The notes under the pieces were generated by a model. It was not told where the DNA came from, ran no database searches, and saw only the letters and a list, made by a program, of their open reading frames with translations. A DNA stretch of 21,337 bases from Oscillospiraceae bacterium (GTDB lineage Bacteria; Bacillota; Clostridia; Oscillospirales; Ruminococcaceae). The stretch lies in NCBI GenBank assembly GCA_009782665.1, contig WRIP01000006.1:1-21337 (forward strand), written 5' to 3'. Shown here one piece after another: positions 1 through 7,821 of the stretch (position 1 is its first letter; the number at the start of each line of letters is the position of its first letter). Both the position numbers and the translations under genes were made by a program.

Positions 1-33
1 CGTACCATTTGACATGTAATAATATAGGTTATG

Positions 34-1179
34 TTACTGTTTACCAACTGATCTATCGTAATCATCCGACAGATCTTTTATCATGTTGAAGTTAATAAAA
101 CTACATCCATTAAACTCTTTCTTTTGTTTCCCAATTACAGTATATCCCCGTTGTTCGAAAAAAGGTTTTGAAGTCAAAGATGCACTAGCGGTTACTGTTG
201 TTATCTGTATATCATACATATATTTCTCAATATGATTTGCGATTGCAGTAGCAATACCTATCCGGAGATAATCCTTATGTACATACAGCAAGTCAAAGTA
301 ACCGAATAGGTTTGCCGCACCGAACCCGACTATTTTTTCTCTTTGTACTGCCACTAAAAAGAGGTCATTCCGCTCAAGCCATCGTTCAACAAGCGATTCG
401 TTGATATCATCTGGTGCCCAGGCGTTCAGCTGAGCTTGGGTGTAGTCTTTGCTGTTCACAGAATGTACCGTATCATGGAAGAGTCTAAGAATTGACCCCC
501 TGTGTTTTGGCTCGTACTTCACTATCTCCAATTCAAAAGAAAGCTTCACCTTAGCAAAAAAACGTACAAATCCCACAGAGTATCCAATATCTTCGGTATA
601 TTTCTCCAGGTCATAGAAGTATCGATTGTCTGCAATACTGACCGACAGACTGTCGAGTGGAAATCCTTCTTTACGTCTTGAGTGGGGTGTCTCAACGATA
701 TAGAATGGCTCAGGGGAAATTCCGAGTGACATCTGCTCATGCATCTCATGTTCGTTGATTACAAGGCAGATTGCATTGATATACCGTGCCGTTACCTTTC
801 CTCCTGCAGCTGCGGCAAGACCCGAGTAGTATGTGATCATCTCGTCATCAGACAACCGCTTTCCGTCTACCAAACGCACATGAACACCCGGCTGTTTATC
901 ATCATCCAAATCGTCAATATATAAACCAGTATCACATGAAAAGACTAGGCGCTTCAATACTCTGTAGTATGAGAGAGCCTTAATCCGAGCATTCCTAAGC
1001 GGATCGTTACCGGTTTCATCAGGTACTGGAATATCACAGCTAATATCGGTCAGACCGACAATAGAAATGCCGAGATTACCTCCGAATGAATCGAACAGAC
1101 GTCGCATAAATTCGAGTTTTGCGGGGTTGCTGGTACCATAAACTATTTCCGATAGTTCATTCTGATTTATATATCCCAC
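34..1179 (-). CDS. Ham1/RdgB-like nucleotide pyrophosphatase fused to GNAT acetyltransferase
   Basis: 381 residues, two domains. Residues about 11-210 resemble the Ham1/RdgB (XTP/dITP diphosphatase) family, which hydrolyses non-canonical purine triphosphates: GTSNPAK at 15-21 matches the nucleotide-binding S/TxNxxK motif, DETG at 54-57 and CDTGLYIDDL at 82-91 match the acidic catalytic motifs (Asp83 is the likely catalytic base), and a GFPLDSL segment sits where the family has GGFGYDP. The usual C-terminal SHRG motif is not evident. Residues about 215-381 look like a GNAT N-acetyltransferase, with an acetyl-CoA loop around LRIGIATA in which the usual Gln/Arg three residues before the first Gly is Leu. 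Family members are normally about 200 residues, so this is a real fusion with no stop between the parts. The start is GTG at 1179; no in-frame ATG precedes the Ham1 domain, and GAGGTGG overlapping the GTG could instead serve an ATA codon just downstream. It follows the LUD gene by 27 bases, probably in one operon. Substrates are unknown. Confidence 0.85.
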   Translation of the reverse strand: MGYINQNELSEIVYGTSNPAKLEFMRRLFDSFGGNLGISIVGLTDISCDIPVPDETGNDPLRNARIKALSYYRVLKRLVFSCDTGLYIDDLDDDKQPGVHVRLVDGKRLSDDEMITYYSGLAAAAGGKVTARYINAICLVINEHEMHEQMSLGISPEPFYIVETPHSRRKEGFPLDSLSVSIADNRYFYDLEKYTEDIGYSVGFVRFFAKVKLSFELEIVKYEPKHRGSILRLFHDTVHSVNSKDYTQAQLNAWAPDDINESLVERWLERNDLFLVAVQREKIVGFGAANLFGYFDLLYVHKDYLRIGIATAIANHIEKYMYDIQITTVTASASLTSKPFFEQRGYTVIGKQKKEFNGCSFINFNMIKDLSDDYDRSVGKQ

Positions 1180-1206
1180 CTCTTTATCTTTCTATAATGT
1201 TATCGT

Positions 1207-1797
1207 CTAATATCCAAGGTCTTGATTCACAAAGATTATCTCGGTGTTTTCAACCGTCGGGCGTTCCACAATCAAGGTAGCGTGACAGATTCTCTCCTCA
1301 CTGTTGCAGTCATAACAACGATCAGCGTTGACGGCACAGGGAGTGTTTCTGTTTAGTCTTCTAGCATTGAGCGGTGAGGCTATATTCTTTGCACGCCAGA
1401 TAGCCTCCTCAAGTGTTGGTACTATCTTATTGCGACCGACGATATATATGACTCGTTCGGGACCGAAGGTGCTGTAGGCCAAACGATTTCCGCTACCATC
1501 AATATTCACCAACTCACCGGTTTGACTGACACCGTTCGCCGAGAGTATATATACGGTGGAGTGACTAGATGCTTTACGGGTATCCATACCATTAGACACG
1601 TAATGCCAGATGACGGTATTGGTATCTCTCAACACCGTATATAGGTCAAGATCGGTTGCAGTCACACTGCCGCCGATACCCACAACCGTGTTGTTAACAC
1701 TCTCCTTGAGGTATTCCACCACCTCTTGTCCAGTCTCGAGAAATGTTGTAATAAACCCGTGGTTTTCAAAGTTTTCTTTCAGTATGTTTTTATCCAT
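1207..1797 (-). CDS. LUD-domain protein (lactate utilization protein-like)
   Basis: 196 residues resembling the LUD/DUF162 family (LutC/YkgG and relatives). Visible features are an N-terminal helix, the glycine-rich VVGIGGSVTATDL segment, an NGVSQTGELVNIDGSGNR core typical of the family, and a C-terminal cysteine cluster (Cys154, Cys161, Cys164, Cys171 in PCAVNADRCYDC and ERICHA). This cluster is seen in stand-alone clostridial LUD proteins and might bind a metal, which is inference. LutC works with LutA/LutB in L-lactate oxidation, but no lutA or lutB lies in this window, so a lactate role is not supported by context. The ATG start is preceded by a strong GGAGGA ribosome binding site. It is first in a two-gene minus-strand operon with the Ham1-GNAT fusion and diverges from the ABC exporter operon. 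Confidence 0.85.
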   Translation of the reverse strand: MDKNILKENFENHGFITTFLETGQEVVEYLKESVNNTVVGIGGSVTATDLDLYTVLRDTNTVIWHYVSNGMDTRKASSHSTVYILSANGVSQTGELVNIDGSGNRLAYSTFGPERVIYIVGRNKIVPTLEEAIWRAKNIASPLNARRLNRNTPCAVNADRCYDCNSEERICHATLIVERPTVENTEIIFVNQDLGY

Positions 1798-1833
1798 TTT
1801 TTTCCTCCGTTTAGTATGATTTCCTTCTGACTT

Positions 1834-1842
1834 AGTATATCA
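1834..1842 (-). promoter_or_regulatory. Extended -10 promoter for the LUD gene
   Basis: On the minus strand TGA-TATACT forms an extended -10 element (TGnTATAAT-like, 5 of 6 in the hexamer) about 37 bases before the ATG at 1797. No good -35 is seen, which fits an extended -10 promoter. It lies in the 130-base divergent region before the ABC exporters. For those plus-strand genes I see only weak candidates and do not call a promoter. Confidence 0.35.
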
Positions 1843-1927
1843 TATATGTGAGAAGTGCGTTACATCACAAAGATACTAAAGGATATAGTCTGAACGATAA
1901 TACTAGGATAATTGAAAAGAGAAACAG

Positions 1928-3718
1928 ATGCATTTGACCAACCGACAGTATAGGGGGTTTGAAGTAATAGATATGGCGTTTCATGCAGCACCTGTCAGCA
2001 TGGTGTTACAGATAACGCTATCGGTCATTAATTCATTGATACCGACAATTGCTACCGCTCTGACCACTGCATATTTTGTCAATACGGCTACCGATATACT
2101 TGGTGGAAACGCCGAGTTTGCTCAGATATATTCAGCACTAACATTGGTATTGATTGTGCTTGCCATATATTTCTCGATAGAACCCATTACAAAACTTCTG
2201 TCTTTACGAATCAAGCTACTTCTTACTGGACAGTTTATGCCAATGCTCGTGGAGATGCATGCTTCCCTCGATTACAAACACATCGAAGACAATCAAACAC
2301 AGGAGCTTTTATCTCACATTGAACGAGATCCGATAACCTCTTTAAGTAAGGGTATAGACGGATATCTGTCTTTAATGCGTATGGTATTCAGTATTGCTTC
2401 GATTCTGACAGTGATTGCGGTACAGGTATGGTGGGCAGCTCTGGTCATAGTAGTGTTTTCAACTCCTATGCTATTTCTTGCTCTCTCCGCAGGTAAGAAA
2501 AACTATCAGGCAGGGCGAGAAGCCGAACGATACTCACGTCGTGCTGATTACTTCAAGCAGCTGTTGACCGAACGGGATACGGTTAATGAACGCGTCATTT
2601 ATTCCTACACCAATATGGTTGACCATCGATATGAGCAGCAGTTTGAGACTGCTAGAAAACTCAAAGCTAAGGTACAAGCAAAGATGTTTGTCATAAGCAA
2701 AAGTGGTAGTATGGTACTCGCAATTGTCACGCTGTTCATAGCCTTAATGCTCATAAACCCGGTGGTAACCGGCAGACTTACTTCGGGTATGTTCATCGGG
2801 CTTGTAGGTTCCGTTTTTAGTGTGGTCACAGGGATAGGATGGCAGTTAGCAGATTCTCTCGAAAACATCTCGGGTGTATCAGAGTTTATGAAGGAGTTGA
2901 CCGAATTCCTTTCACTCAGTCGCACCGATAATCCTGAGTATGATAGCTGTACACTTCCGTTAAGTCTAAATTCGCTGGAATTCAGAGAGGTCAGATTCAA
3001 CTACCCGAACTCTAATGATTACATTCTCGACGGTATCTCATTCCGGCTAGAAGCCGGCAAACACTACTCTTTGGTCGGAGCCAACGGGGCAGGGAAAACC
3101 ACCATTACCAAACTCTTGACCGGACTATATACCGACTACGACGGTGAAATACTCATAAACGACCGAGAACTAAGGCAATACTCATCCGATACACTAAAGG
3201 CAACTTTTTCTGTAGTCTATCAGGATTTTGCTAAATACTATATTCCGCTAAAAGCCAATATTCTTTTAGGTGACCTGTCGGGTACAGGAGATTATCGAAA
3301 GGTGAAGAATGCAGCCGAAAAGGCAGGTCTTGCGGAAACACTATCCTCGCTGGAAAACGGTATCGATACACCACTCGGAAGGATACTCGAAGCAGGACCG
3401 GATATTTCCGGAGGAGAATGGCAGAGGGTCGCGTTTGCCCGCTCGTTCATGAGCGATGCGCCTGTAAAGATACTAGACGAACCCACCGCATCACTTGATC
3501 CTATTAGCGAGAGTCGGATTTACAGTGAATTTGAGATCTTGATGAGAGACAAAACGACCATATTCATCAGCCATCGACTCGCTTCAACCAAACTGGCAGA
3601 TGAGATACTAGTCATTGATGAAGGTAGGGTTATTGAGAAGGGTACCCATGAGCAGTTGATGGAACACCGGGGATTTTACCACCGTATGTATGAATCTCAA
3701 CAGGGGTGGTATATATGA
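1928..3718 (+). CDS. ABC exporter half-transporter, permease-ATPase (subunit 1)
   Basis: 596 residues. An N-terminal membrane domain (about residues 15-320, several hydrophobic spans such as those near 25-50, 75-95, 160-190 and 260-300) is followed by an ATP-binding domain from about residue 345. Walker A is GANGAGKTT, the signature is ISGGEWQR, Walker B is VKILDEPTASLD with the catalytic Glu, and the H-loop is ISHRLAS, so the ATPase site looks intact. There is no N-terminal C39 peptidase domain, so it is not a leader-cleaving bacteriocin exporter of that class. The start is ATG at 1928 with a weak AAAGAG-type site upstream. Its TGA stop overlaps the ATG of the next gene (ATGA). The family exports lipids, peptides or drugs; the substrate cannot be read from the sequence. 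Confidence 0.9.
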   Translation: MHLTNRQYRGFEVIDMAFHAAPVSMVLQITLSVINSLIPTIATALTTAYFVNTATDILGGNAEFAQIYSALTLVLIVLAIYFSIEPITKLLSLRIKLLLTGQFMPMLVEMHASLDYKHIEDNQTQELLSHIERDPITSLSKGIDGYLSLMRMVFSIASILTVIAVQVWWAALVIVVFSTPMLFLALSAGKKNYQAGREAERYSRRADYFKQLLTERDTVNERVIYSYTNMVDHRYEQQFETARKLKAKVQAKMFVISKSGSMVLAIVTLFIALMLINPVVTGRLTSGMFIGLVGSVFSVVTGIGWQLADSLENISGVSEFMKELTEFLSLSRTDNPEYDSCTLPLSLNSLEFREVRFNYPNSNDYILDGISFRLEAGKHYSLVGANGAGKTTITKLLTGLYTDYDGEILINDRELRQYSSDTLKATFSVVYQDFAKYYIPLKANILLGDLSGTGDYRKVKNAAEKAGLAETLSSLENGIDTPLGRILEAGPDISGGEWQRVAFARSFMSDAPVKILDEPTASLDPISESRIYSEFEILMRDKTTIFISHRLASTKLADEILVIDEGRVIEKGTHEQLMEHRGFYHRMYESQQGWYI

Positions 3719-5478
3719 TGAGACAAAAACAGAACAGAACACTGCTGAAAGGTGCAGCAATAGCATTTAAGGCAACTCCATTCTTGACGATACTTAACAT
3801 CTTCTTTGGGATTATTCATGCTCTTAGCTTCTCTTTACAGATAGTAGCTACCAATAAGCTGTTTGATGCGATTACGCTCGCAGCAAAAGGATTAAGCACA
3901 TTTGTTGATTGCTTACTGCCACTTCTAGTTTTGGCTTTCATTATGCTGTTGGAACAGGTCCTGAATGGACTTCACAACTACTATATGAATGTGGTTCTCT
4001 CACCTGCTTCAGAGGTAAAGTTATCTTCTAGGCTTCATAAAAAACTCTCTGATGTTGATGCAGTACTCTTTGAAGATACCGAGTTTCTCGATGATCTGAA
4101 TAAAGCCACAGCGGGAGCTAAGGAAGTTGGGATATTCTATGGAATAATCTATGTACTTATATCACTTTATGGTGTATATTTCGCCTCGATAGGAGTATAT
4201 CTCTTTACACTAAAACCCATTCTGCTAGTTATTCTGCTGTTGGCGTTCATCCCCGCTATACTCTCTCATATCACCCGAGTTAAGAAGTTCACAGCGCTCG
4301 AAGAAGAAAGTGCACCCCTAAGACGCGAGAACGATTACTATCGTACAGCGTTAACATCGATTGAGTATTTCAAGGAGACTCGAATGCTAGGAGCATTCGG
4401 ATACTTCAATAATCTCTATAAAGATACCTTAGAACTGTTGAGAACCAAGGAATGGTCGGTAGGACGAGAGACATCGGTCTTGCAATTGCTACTTAATCTG
4501 AGTTCATTCATCGGCATGGGTATAGCTTCATATCTGTTGTTTGTGGCAACCCTCAATGGTGAGATAACAGTCGGAGCGTTTGCAGCGGTATTCTCTTCAT
4601 TGAACTTGGTGTTTGCGCTAATGCAGGAGATTGTCGGTATGCATATGGGAAATATGAGTCAAAACTCCTCAAAGGTCATGAATTACATTAAAGTGTTCGA
4701 TATACCGAGTGTTAAAGGAACCGACGGAATCTATGACAGGACAGCTGGGATAGTTGTCGAACATATTTTCTTTGCCTATCCGAACAGTGATAAGAATGCG
4801 ATAGAAGACCTGTCTCTTACAATATCACCGGAGGAAACGGTAGCGATTGTAGGGGAGAATGGAGCCGGAAAGAGTACATTGGTACGTCTGCTTACCGGGA
4901 TATATCGTCCGGCGTCTGGCAAGGTGACTATAGGAGGTTTGGACACTAAGACAACAAACCCCGAAATACTATATATGAATAGTTCGGGGGTGTTTCAAAA
5001 CTACGGACGGTTCAAGATGACACTAACTGATAATGTTTCCATCAGTGATACAACTAGTGAGCCGGATATGAGACGGGTTGAACAGTCATTAGAACAGGCA
5101 GATGCCGAGTTTGATATATCGTACGATACTGTATTGTCACCTGAGTTTGATGGGGTGGATCTATCGGGGGGAGAATGGCAGAGAGTTGCCATCGCTCGGG
5201 GATTATATCGCACTAATGACTTTATCGTACTCGATGAACCGACCTCCGCTATAGATCCGATAGAAGAGCGCGAGATATTTACCAAGTTTCAACAGTTGGC
5301 AGAGGGTAAAGCTGCTTTAATCGTTACCCATCGTCTTGGTTCTGCCAGATTAGCTGACAGAATTTTAGTGATGCAAAACGGCAGTATCGTTGACAGCGGA
5401 TCGCATGAAGAACTGCTGGAACACGATGGGGTATATGCCGCTATGTGGCATTCACAAGCACAGTGGTATGAACGATAG
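3715..5478 (+). CDS. ABC exporter half-transporter, permease-ATPase (subunit 2)
   Basis: 587 residues from ATG 3715. I chose this start because AGGGGTGG at 3702-3709 is a well-spaced ribosome binding site and the ATG overlaps the previous stop as ATGA. An upstream in-frame GTG at 3706 lies inside that binding site, and ATG 3718 is an alternative. Membrane spans occupy roughly the first 310 residues. The ATPase domain has Walker A GENGAGKST, signature LSGGEWQR, Walker B FIVLDEPTSAIDP and H-loop VTHRLGS, all canonical. Together with subunit 1, same size and both carrying the SGGEWQR signature variant, it probably forms a heterodimeric exporter. Both sites retain the catalytic Glu, unlike heterodimers with one degenerate site. 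No substrate gene is recognisable next to it. Confidence 0.9.
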   Translation: MMRQKQNRTLLKGAAIAFKATPFLTILNIFFGIIHALSFSLQIVATNKLFDAITLAAKGLSTFVDCLLPLLVLAFIMLLEQVLNGLHNYYMNVVLSPASEVKLSSRLHKKLSDVDAVLFEDTEFLDDLNKATAGAKEVGIFYGIIYVLISLYGVYFASIGVYLFTLKPILLVILLLAFIPAILSHITRVKKFTALEEESAPLRRENDYYRTALTSIEYFKETRMLGAFGYFNNLYKDTLELLRTKEWSVGRETSVLQLLLNLSSFIGMGIASYLLFVATLNGEITVGAFAAVFSSLNLVFALMQEIVGMHMGNMSQNSSKVMNYIKVFDIPSVKGTDGIYDRTAGIVVEHIFFAYPNSDKNAIEDLSLTISPEETVAIVGENGAGKSTLVRLLTGIYRPASGKVTIGGLDTKTTNPEILYMNSSGVFQNYGRFKMTLTDNVSISDTTSEPDMRRVEQSLEQADAEFDISYDTVLSPEFDGVDLSGGEWQRVAIARGLYRTNDFIVLDEPTSAIDPIEEREIFTKFQQLAEGKAALIVTHRLGSARLADRILVMQNGSIVDSGSHEELLEHDGVYAAMWHSQAQWYER

Positions 5479-5510
5479 AGCCGTATAACGGCTACTGCTC
5501 GTAGTCTTTT
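5479..5510 (+). terminator. Possible weak terminator after the ABC exporter pair
   Basis: Directly after the TAG stop, AGCCGT and ACGGCT (5479-5484 and 5488-5493) form a 6-bp hairpin with a 3-base loop. A second small CTAC/GTAG stem (5492-5495/5501-5504) is followed by CTTTTTG. The stems are short, so termination may be partial. Confidence 0.4.
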
Positions 5511-5641
5511 TGTGTCAAATAATCCCACTTAGCTGCTGGAAAAATAGAACTAGATCGCAAGAAAAAAACTTCGATGCGAACTATATATCAAAACAGACCG
5601 ATTTATGCATTGAAATAAAACACCATACGAAAGAGACGATA

Positions 5642-6127
5642 ATGTCATATCAAATACTACACCAAATACTCCCGGAGCTGGCATCAGAGGAATTTAAAGA
5701 AATAACTGTTCTCGGGAAAAACTCGTATAATGTTCCTCCTGCCACATACTGGTTGGTAGAAGCATATTGTAATGATAAAGCATGTGATTGTCGAAGAGTA
5801 CATATCTATGTTATTTCGTCGATAGACATGAAAGATGTAGCAGAGATTCAGTTTGGGTGGGGAAGTGAACGGTATTATGCCAGATGGATAACGCATGACC
5901 CAACCGCAACACTATCCGACTTGAGTCTCTTTCTAAAGCAAAATGTGAAAGAAATGCAGGGTGTGAGCCTTAGCCCATCTGGTCCACAAGACCAGATGGC
6001 ATATAATATGATGAACATGATCTACGACACGGTATTATCTCAAAAGTCTTTTATTGATAGATTCAAAAGACATTACCGACTATTCAAAGATAAAATCAAT
6101 GAGATGAACTATGAACCCGAAGATTAG
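5642..6127 (+). CDS. Conserved-looking hypothetical protein with Cys-x4-Cys-x-Cys motif
   Basis: 161 residues from ATG 5642. The frame is open further upstream to a TTG at 5510, but that region overlaps the likely terminator and has a non-coding look, so the ATG is preferred; only a weak GAAAGAG site precedes it. The notable segment is YCNDKACDCRRVHIYV (about residues 42-57), whose Cys43, Cys48 and Cys50 could form part of a small metal site, followed by an FGWGSERYYARW stretch of beta and aromatic character. I have a general memory of uncharacterised bacterial proteins with a similar Cys-Asp-Cys-Arg-Arg-Val core but cannot name a family. The C-terminal third is helical and charged. No signal peptide or membrane span is seen, so it is probably cytosolic. 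It is 163 bases from the exporter pair and convergent with the efflux operon. Confidence 0.7.
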   Translation: MSYQILHQILPELASEEFKEITVLGKNSYNVPPATYWLVEAYCNDKACDCRRVHIYVISSIDMKDVAEIQFGWGSERYYARWITHDPTATLSDLSLFLKQNVKEMQGVSLSPSGPQDQMAYNMMNMIYDTVLSQKSFIDRFKRHYRLFKDKINEMNYEPED

Positions 6128-6227
6128 AGTAATAATGATACAGTAATAAGGTAGTTGAGTTATATAGATTACACAAATCTCAACGTGTTATATATCTCGC
6201 TAGAACAACTGAAGATAATAAACTGAA

Positions 6228-6256
6228 TAATCCGCTCATTTCTTATGAGCGGATTA
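6228..6256 (-). terminator. Rho-independent terminator of the efflux operon, overlapping the last codons
   Basis: TAATCCGCTCAT (6228-6239) and ATGAGCGGATTA (6245-6256) make a perfect 12-bp stem with a 5-base loop. On the minus strand the stem is followed by a T-rich ATTCAGTTTATT stretch. One arm is formed by the final sense codons of the ATPase gene and the loop includes its TAA stop. It may also stop plus-strand transcripts arriving from 6127. Confidence 0.7.
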
Positions 6257-7154
6257 CTATCTGTCCATCTTCTAGTGCGACCTTTACACGTCCTCGCCCC
6301 TGTATCCCCAATTCCTTGAGGTGGGCTGCCGGAATCTGCAATCTGCCGACCCGGTCTATTACTGCATACTCTTCATGAGTATTATCGTCGGGATTGGGAT
6401 TATCCTCTGAATCAGCACTTTCTGATGACAACCCTGCACTATCTCTGCGTATCCGGATAAACTCACTACTAGTGCGACCATCCCGTATAGCCGCAACCCG
6501 GTCCACAAACGACGAAACCTGTCGATCGTGGGTGACAAGTACAATGGTTATACCCATCTCGGTAGAGACACGCTTGAGCAGAGATAATATATCTTCAGTA
6601 GTCTTGCTGTCGACCGCACCGGTCGGTTCATCAGCAAGTATCAGGGGTGGTTTGTTGGCTAGTGCAATACCGATTGCAACCCTCTGTTGTTCACCCCCTG
6701 AGAGTTCTACTGTTCGACGATGCATCTTGTCCGCAAGCCCGACATAGTCCAGTATACTTTTAGCATAATCGGTATCTTTACTACCGTTGAGTATCATAGG
6801 TAGTTCTAGATTCTCTAATGCGCTGAGGTAGGGAATAGAGTTGCGTGCAGTGTTCTGCCAGACAAACCCCACCGAACTGCTCTTGTATCTGCATAACTGT
6901 GCCTTTGTAAGGTTGGTCAGATCCAGTCCGTTAACCATTACCTGACCTGCCGAGGGAATATCTAGTCCTCCTAAAATATTAAGTAGGGTAGATTTTCCCG
7001 AACCGGAACTGCCAATGATGGCCATCATCTCACCCTGTTGTACGATCAGATCTAATCCCTGCAAGGCCACTACTTCAATATCGCTAGTCTTGAAAATCTT
7101 CACCAGGTTGTTGCAGACAATCATGTTTTGTGTTTCGTTACTAGTCTGGCTCAT
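6243..7154 (-). CDS. MacB/LolD-type ABC ATPase with C-terminal AbrB/SpoVT-like domain
   Basis: 303 residues from ATG 7154, preceded by GGGGAGG at 6-base spacing. The frame also opens at ATG 7172, but that lies before the binding site. Walker A is GSSGSGKST, the Q-loop is FVWQN, the signature is LSGGEQQR, Walker B is LILADEPTGAVD and the H-loop is VTHD, so it is a catalytically complete lipoprotein/macrolide-exporter-type ATPase. After an acidic Ser/Asp/Asn linker (about 232-261), residues 262-303 read VIDRVGRLQIP...LKELGI...RVKVALEDGQIVIR, closely matching the swapped-hairpin fold of AbrB/SpoVT/MazE DNA-binding proteins. The role of this tail is unknown: dimerisation, a partner contact, or DNA binding. 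The start overlaps the preceding ATPase gene by 14 bases, so the two are translationally coupled. It is the last gene of the four-gene efflux operon. Confidence 0.9.
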   Translation of the reverse strand: MSQTSNETQNMIVCNNLVKIFKTSDIEVVALQGLDLIVQQGEMMAIIGSSGSGKSTLLNILGGLDIPSAGQVMVNGLDLTNLTKAQLCRYKSSSVGFVWQNTARNSIPYLSALENLELPMILNGSKDTDYAKSILDYVGLADKMHRRTVELSGGEQQRVAIGIALANKPPLILADEPTGAVDSKTTEDILSLLKRVSTEMGITIVLVTHDRQVSSFVDRVAAIRDGRTSSEFIRIRRDSAGLSSESADSEDNPNPDDNTHEEYAVIDRVGRLQIPAAHLKELGIQGRGRVKVALEDGQIVIRS

Positions 7155-7818
7155 CGGTGACCTCCCCATCATTCAGGGTATATACACAGTGAGCATAGTC
7201 GATGATGTCGGGATCATGTGTAGTCATAACTACGGTTATGCCTTCCTTCCGTATCATCTCGAGAAATATCTCCACTATCTGTATAGACATCTGTGAATCT
7301 AACTGTGCGGTCGGTTCGTCTGCAAAGATAACCGAAGGGCTGTGTGAAATAGAGCGCGCGATGGCTACACGTTGTTGCTCTCCGCCCGAAAGTTCCTGTG
7401 GCATATGTTTGGCACGCTCACCAAGACCTACCATATCGAGACAGTCGAGTACTCGCTGTTCACAATCTTTTCCCTTTATCCCTGAAATTCTCATCTCGAA
7501 CTCGACGTTTTCGTAAGCAGTCATCTCGTTGAATAGTGCCACCGACTGGAAAACAAACCCCATCTTAGTGCGCCGTAATATATCTCTTTCTTTGTTCGAG
7601 AGAGTAGTAATTTCTCGGTTTTCAAACCATATCTTACCTTCGTTGGGGTAATCGAGTGTGCCAAGCAGATTGATTAAGGTGGTTTTACCCGAGCCACTCT
7701 TACCGCGTAAGATGGTCAGTTTCTTGGGTTCAACCTCTAGAGATACCCGATTGACCGCTATCACCTCACCGGCATGAGAATCATACTTTTTGACTAAGTT
7801 TTCGGTTCTGATTAACAT
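7141..7818 (-). CDS. MacB/YknY-like ABC transporter ATPase
   Basis: 225 residues, the usual size for stand-alone MacB/LolD/YknY-type ATPases. Walker A is GKSGSGKTT, the Q-loop is FVFQS, the signature is LSGGEQQR, Walker B is VIFADEPTAQLD and the H-loop is TTHD. The ATG at 7818 is preceded by GGGGAGGA, which lies in the last codons of the permease gene; only 3 bases separate the two genes. Its 3' end overlaps the second ATPase gene by 14 bases. The two ATPases differ enough that a heterodimer powering one fused permease is the simplest model (inference). Confidence 0.92.
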   Translation of the reverse strand: MLIRTENLVKKYDSHAGEVIAVNRVSLEVEPKKLTILRGKSGSGKTTLINLLGTLDYPNEGKIWFENREITTLSNKERDILRRTKMGFVFQSVALFNEMTAYENVEFEMRISGIKGKDCEQRVLDCLDMVGLGERAKHMPQELSGGEQQRVAIARSISHSPSVIFADEPTAQLDSQMSIQIVEIFLEMIRKEGITVVMTTHDPDIIDYAHCVYTLNDGEVTDEPD

Positions 7819-7821
7819 AAC

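Noticed and set aside
5510..5641. 44-codon N-terminal extension of the gene at 5642, starting with TTG
   Set aside because: It overlaps the likely terminator, lacks a binding site and reads like non-coding DNA; ATG 5642 is better.
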